NCBI RefSeq assembly: GCF_030272615.1
Contig: NC_081414.1
Coordinates: 308,491,164 to 308,555,163 of the forward strand
Direction: 5' to 3'
Length of the DNA: 64,000 nt
From: Cryptomeria japonica
Taxonomy: Eukaryota > Streptophyta > Pinopsida > Cupressales > Cupressaceae
In this document: positions 60,661-64,000 of the stretch, piece after piece
How positions within the stretch are numbered: the stretch's first letter is position 1
Layout: each line of letters begins with the position of its first letter
Position numbers and translations under genes: made by a program
Notes under the pieces: generated by a model
Seen by the model: the letters and a program-made list of their open reading frames with translations, nothing else
Told to the model about the DNA's origin: nothing
The model's database searches: none

Positions 60661-61560
60661 GAAGGAGGGCAGACTCCAAAGGCAACCAATGATTAAACCA
60701 AACAGGTTGATACCACCAGTCCTATTCATCTAACTCTTGCAAGTCTAACTCAATCAATAGATGAGTCTGAGCTACTTCGAAGCATCAAACTTGCATAGGA
60801 GAGACTGGAAGAGTTGTGGAGGAAGAAAGAATAGGATGTCATACAAACTACAATTGACACCCTTACTTGTCTAATTCCCGGCACCAACCTCCCTAGTACT
60901 GATTCCTCTCTATCCAAGCTCAAACTCCTTTGTACCATAGTGGAGGACCAGGTACAATGCTTGGAAGATGTTGTTGAAGCAACTGCAAAGAAGAACCATG
61001 AAAAGGCACTCAATTTTGCCTTAGTCAAGCAAATGAATGAATTGTGGACACAACTACTGAAGTAGCAGAATGATATCAGTGTTGCTATGGGTGAAGGTAA
61101 ATTACTGTTGAGTAAAATCTACCAACCTCATCTATTTTGTGATGATGTGCTTAAACAGAAAGCTCAACTCCAATTGGAGTTATAGGCATATATCAACAAA
61201 TTCAAGATGCCATATGATTCATTCACTACCTATGGACAAACCATTCATCATTATCAGTAGTAGACTGCCAAGATGGACTCAGAGATTGGCAACCGAACTA
61301 AAGATTTGCAGGAGCTTCAACTGCTCCTATTGCCAAGATTGCAGATTCTTCAAAAATGTTTTCTCAACCTGGAAGCTATCACAGTAACTCAAGAGCTGAG
61401 TACCATTGATGCAATGGAGGAACTGGCATTCTAGATGAAGACTGAAAGTGAGGTTGCTACCTCATTACTTGAGTCATGGACATTGGCCATGAAAACTTTT
61501 ATGCAGGACTTTAAATCTGTTTTTGAGAAATTTCATTCCTTATTGTCATGAACATCTACT
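60661..61560 (+). pseudogene. C-terminal part of the second protein, element III
   Basis: Broken frames with helical, leucine-rich content (LTLASLTQSIDESELLRSIKLA, LCTIVEDQVQCLEDVVEATAKKNHEKALNFALVKQMNELWTQLLK). They end in a TGA near 61548, followed by an untranslated tail to the polypurine tract. Several TAG stops. No known domain. Confidence 0.5.
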
Positions 61561-61820
61561 CTATTTTATTATATCAGAAAAAAGGGGTTATTTTGCATTA
61601 CTTTGTCATTGTTGGCAAAGAGGGAGTAGTGTACATTAAAATTTTGGTGAATGTTACCATTTCATGTATACTTTCATGTTACTATTTTGGGAAGTAGTGT
61701 ACATTGTAATTTCTACAAAAGGGATAGTGTATATGCTTAGGGGGAGTAATTTTGATTATGGCATTTTTGTTTTAAAAACACTTAGATGTCAAAATTTTCC
61801 TAAGTGTTTCCATCAATGCC

Positions 61821-61832
61821 AAAGGGGGAGAT
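61821..61832 (+). promoter_or_regulatory. Polypurine tract, element III
   Basis: AAAGGGGGAGAT directly before the 3' LTR. Confidence 0.9.
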
Positions 61833-63012
61833 TGTTGGCATTTTGATGATGTTTTGATTGTCATTGATGGACACACACTTTCTTGATGTATGAGTTATGC
61901 TCAACTGGTAATTGCTCCAACTGGTATTGTGTATTATTGAATGTATAGTCTTTAGACTCAGTATTTTGTAGAAGATGTTTACTGGTCATAGATTAACTGA
62001 AGATCTCAAGTGGTATGAAGACCCCAAGCGGTATGAAGATCCCAAGCGGTATGAGGAGCTCAAGTGGTATGAAGGAACCAAGTGGCAGTTAGCTTTGGAT
62101 CGGAACACTACGATCTACCAGTCTTCATTTTTGACAACTGGTAATCGGTATATTGTATTAACCAGTATTACTCTATAATGAGTTACCAACTGGTATTACT
62201 GTAATGTGTGATGAGTTATCATCCACCGACACTTTGGCGGTGATTTTGTGCTATGTTACCAAATGTGTCTAGATGCACTGAACCTAGGAACTTGTAGTCT
62301 AATCCTATTGGACTGACATGAAATCAGTTTTCTTTATAAGGACATCATGTCTAGGGTTTGCATGTGAGATGTGTGATGTATGAGACATAGAAGAGAAAAG
62401 GTTATGTGTGATCATTGTAGAAGATTAGGTTTGTGTGAAGAGATAGAGTGTGGAGATATTGAAGACTGAAGTAATGTTGAAATACATTAACAATGAGCTG
62501 TCAAGGATCTAATTAAGCATACTATGCTATTGTCTATATCATTCACTTGTTGATTACTAATATCTTTGACAAGTCTGAAACCCTTAACCGAGTAGGCCCA
62601 ACAAAGCCTTTGTAAATCCTCTAACAAGGTGGTTCACAATTGTGGATCTGAAATCCTTTAACAAGGTAGTCTTTAACAGGACTTATCTCCTAATAGAGAT
62701 CTAGATTCCTAACAAGATATGTTCTAGTGAAGAACATTGTATGACCTTAATCGATCTAGTTTCTATTCTGCAGATAGTTACTCGTGAGTTTCTGCTCACT
62801 GTGGTTTTTCCCATTTGGGTTTCCATGTCAAATATCTTGTGTTATGGTGATTGTGCTCTTATGGGTGAAAGCTTTGTTTTCTATTTGGTTTGCATTTACC
62901 TTAACCGGTTTATTAGTGAATCTTCTATACCGGTTATTTGCTAAACTGTTTAAAGGATTATTTACAGTATTTTTTGGTGTACTAATTCACCCCCCCCTCT
63001 TAGTATTCATCA
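61833..63012 (+). repeat. 3' LTR of element III
   Basis: 1180 bp copy of 55427-56572, followed by AGTAT. The extra 34 bases correspond to about two more 18-bp units at 61999-62090. Many of the differences from the 5' copy are C/T or G/A, including CGGT against TGGT. Confidence 0.92.
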
Positions 63013-63017
63013 AGTAT

Positions 63018-63700
63018 AACTCCCAAAAATATGTGATAATTGTCAGAATGTCCGCATTAAGAAATTCAATGTGCAATGGTGTATCATCTTTCAGTGGTCC
63101 TTCAGCCAATTAGTTAGTAATGACTTGTCCTTTGATATATTTTTTATCAACATATTCTATGTCAAACTCACTTAGTATCATAACCCATTTGACTAGTCTA
63201 CCTATCAATGTTAGCTTGTTTAGCAAATAATTCAATGGATCTATTCTTGCTATCAATTTCACATAGTGAGTCAACATATAGTGTCACAGTTTCTAAGTTG
63301 CAAAAACAACTACTAGGCATGTCTTCTGAATTGATGTATAGTTCAATTCATAGCCTACAAGTGTTCTGCTGATGTAATATACTGCTCTTTCTTTTCCTTC
63401 TTCATCATGATGTTCTAAGAGAGCTCCTAGTGATACATTTGTTGCTAAGATGCAAAGCAACAAGGGTTTCCCATTGATTGGTGATACCAGTATTGGAGGA
63501 TTCACTAGATATTCCTTGATTTGCATAAAATCTTCCTCAAAGTTATGATTCCATTTGAATGAAACATTTTTGTGTAATAGGTGAGTGAAGGGATGACATC
63601 TATTTGCTAGTTGAGAAATGAATCTTCTAATTGATTGCAATATCCCTTGTAGAGAACACAATTGTCTTATATTCTTAGATGACTCCATCTCCATGATAGA
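63018..63700 (-). pseudogene. TAT2 first RNase H and linker
   Basis: Frame 63694-63293 reads NRCHPFTHLLHKNVSFKWNHNFEEDFMQIKEYLVNPPILVSPINGKPLLLCILATNVSLGALLEHHDEEGKERAVYYISRTLVGYELNYT. It is homologous to TAT1 at about 32480-32766 and lies in the same relation to RT. The tail to 63018 (LAKWVMILSEFDIEYV-like) is broken. Confidence 0.85.
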
Positions 63701-63763
63701 TTTAACCTTTTTAGGATCTACTTCAATTCTACGAGATGATATAATGTACCCAAGAAGTATTCT

Positions 63764-64000
63764 TTAGGTCACTCCAAATGTACATGTCTTTGGGTTCAAT
63801 CTTAACTGATATTGTTCAAGCCTATCAAAGACCTTTCCCAAGATATTCAAGTGTTCTTTCCTTATATGAGATTTTGCAAGTATGTCATCTACATAGTCTT
63901 CCATAAATGTATGCAGCATGTCATGGAAATTTTTTGTCATGGCTCTTTGATAAGTTGCTCCTAAATTTTTAAGCCCAAATGACATGACATTCCAGTAGTA
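63764..64000 (-). pseudogene. TAT2 reverse transcriptase, cut by the window edge
   Basis: Frame 63985-63764 reads MSFGLKNLGATYQRAMTKNFHDMLHTFMEDYVDDILAKSHIRKEHLNILGKVFDRLEQYQLRLNPKTCTFGV. The YVDD active site is intact. It continues beyond the right edge. TAT1 has the same block at 32120-32330. Confidence 0.88.

Larger units (their letters stand above)
55427..63012 (+). mobile_element. Element III: pol-less LTR retrotransposon (LARD-like), AGTAT duplication
   Basis: 7586 bp with LTRs at 55427-56572 and 61833-63012. AGTAT lies on both sides (55422-55426 and 63013-63017). A tRNA-Met-type primer site is at 56575 and a polypurine tract at 61821. Between them are a coiled-coil/CCHC Gag-like protein and a second large unknown protein. 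I see no protease, integrase, RT or RNase H motif in any frame, so it would need another element's enzymes to move. Confidence 0.9.
47290..64000 (-). mobile_element. TAT2: Tat-lineage Ty3/gypsy element, minus strand, 5' part beyond the window
   Basis: Minus-strand order from the right edge is RT (63985-63764), RNase H, second RNase H (split by element III at 55427-63012), integrase (to about 53830), A-rich tract, conserved block, a long non-coding region with an antisense PMD-like gene, polypurine tract (48345-48328) and 3' LTR from 48327 leftward. Proteins and boundary motifs match TAT1, so the two are the same family. The left LTR end near 47290 is an estimate. Confidence 0.82.

Noticed and set aside
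60230-60730. Long Ser/Phe/Leu-rich ORFs on the minus strand
   Set aside because: They are the complement of the Lys/Glu-rich repeat of element III; low complexity and no start context or domain.

Overview
The window looks like intergenic DNA from a seed plant with a very large, repeat-rich genome. A conifer or other gymnosperm is plausible, but that is an inference from the nested, decayed LTR retrotransposons and the retroelement families. About 90% of it is retrotransposon sequence and nearly every transposon ORF is broken. I see one host gene that looks intact, on the minus strand at 39155-43343: a five-exon pectate-lyase-family gene whose product starts with a signal peptide and an unusual helical domain.

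Layout, left half. A plus-strand Tat-lineage Ty3/gypsy element (TAT1; its 5' end lies left of the window, its 3' LTR starts at 36639) is the host of a nest of insertions. These are chromovirus A (minus, before 1 to 8301), which itself carries a 1951-bp solo-LTR-like insert at 3503-5453 with a TTCAC duplication; a decayed copia-type LTR (about 8621-9870); chromovirus B (plus, 10772-17012); and copia C (minus, 17461-31019, TTAAG duplication). Copia C contains element D (plus, 19491-26316), a pol-less LTR element, which contains the 5'-truncated copia E (about 21145-23318). Pieces of TAT1 gag, protease, linker, RT, two RNase H domains and integrase are read at 8302-8620, about 9880-10771, 17018-17460 and 31020-34830.

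Middle. 37400-39150 holds retroelement crumbs. 39155-43343 is the pectate lyase gene. 43400-47290 is AT-rich and repeat-like, with no gene I can support.

Right half. A second Tat element (TAT2, minus) runs from its 3' LTR (first base 48327, extending left) past the right window edge. It carries, antisense to its pol, a decayed plant-mobile-domain (PMD-like) gene at about 49530-51560. Its second RNase H domain is split by element III (55427-63012, AGTAT duplication). Element III is a pol-less LTR element with tRNA-Met primer site, polypurine tract, a coiled-coil/CCHC Gag-like protein and a second, unrecognised protein with a Lys/Glu-rich segment. Elements D and III share this layout and look like a non-autonomous (LARD-like) superfamily.

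The elements show repeated inactivating changes at catalytic positions (RT YLDD to YLYD, integrase Glu to Lys in two elements, lost zinc-knuckle Cys) and many CAG-to-TAG stops, as expected from deamination of methylated CHG sites.
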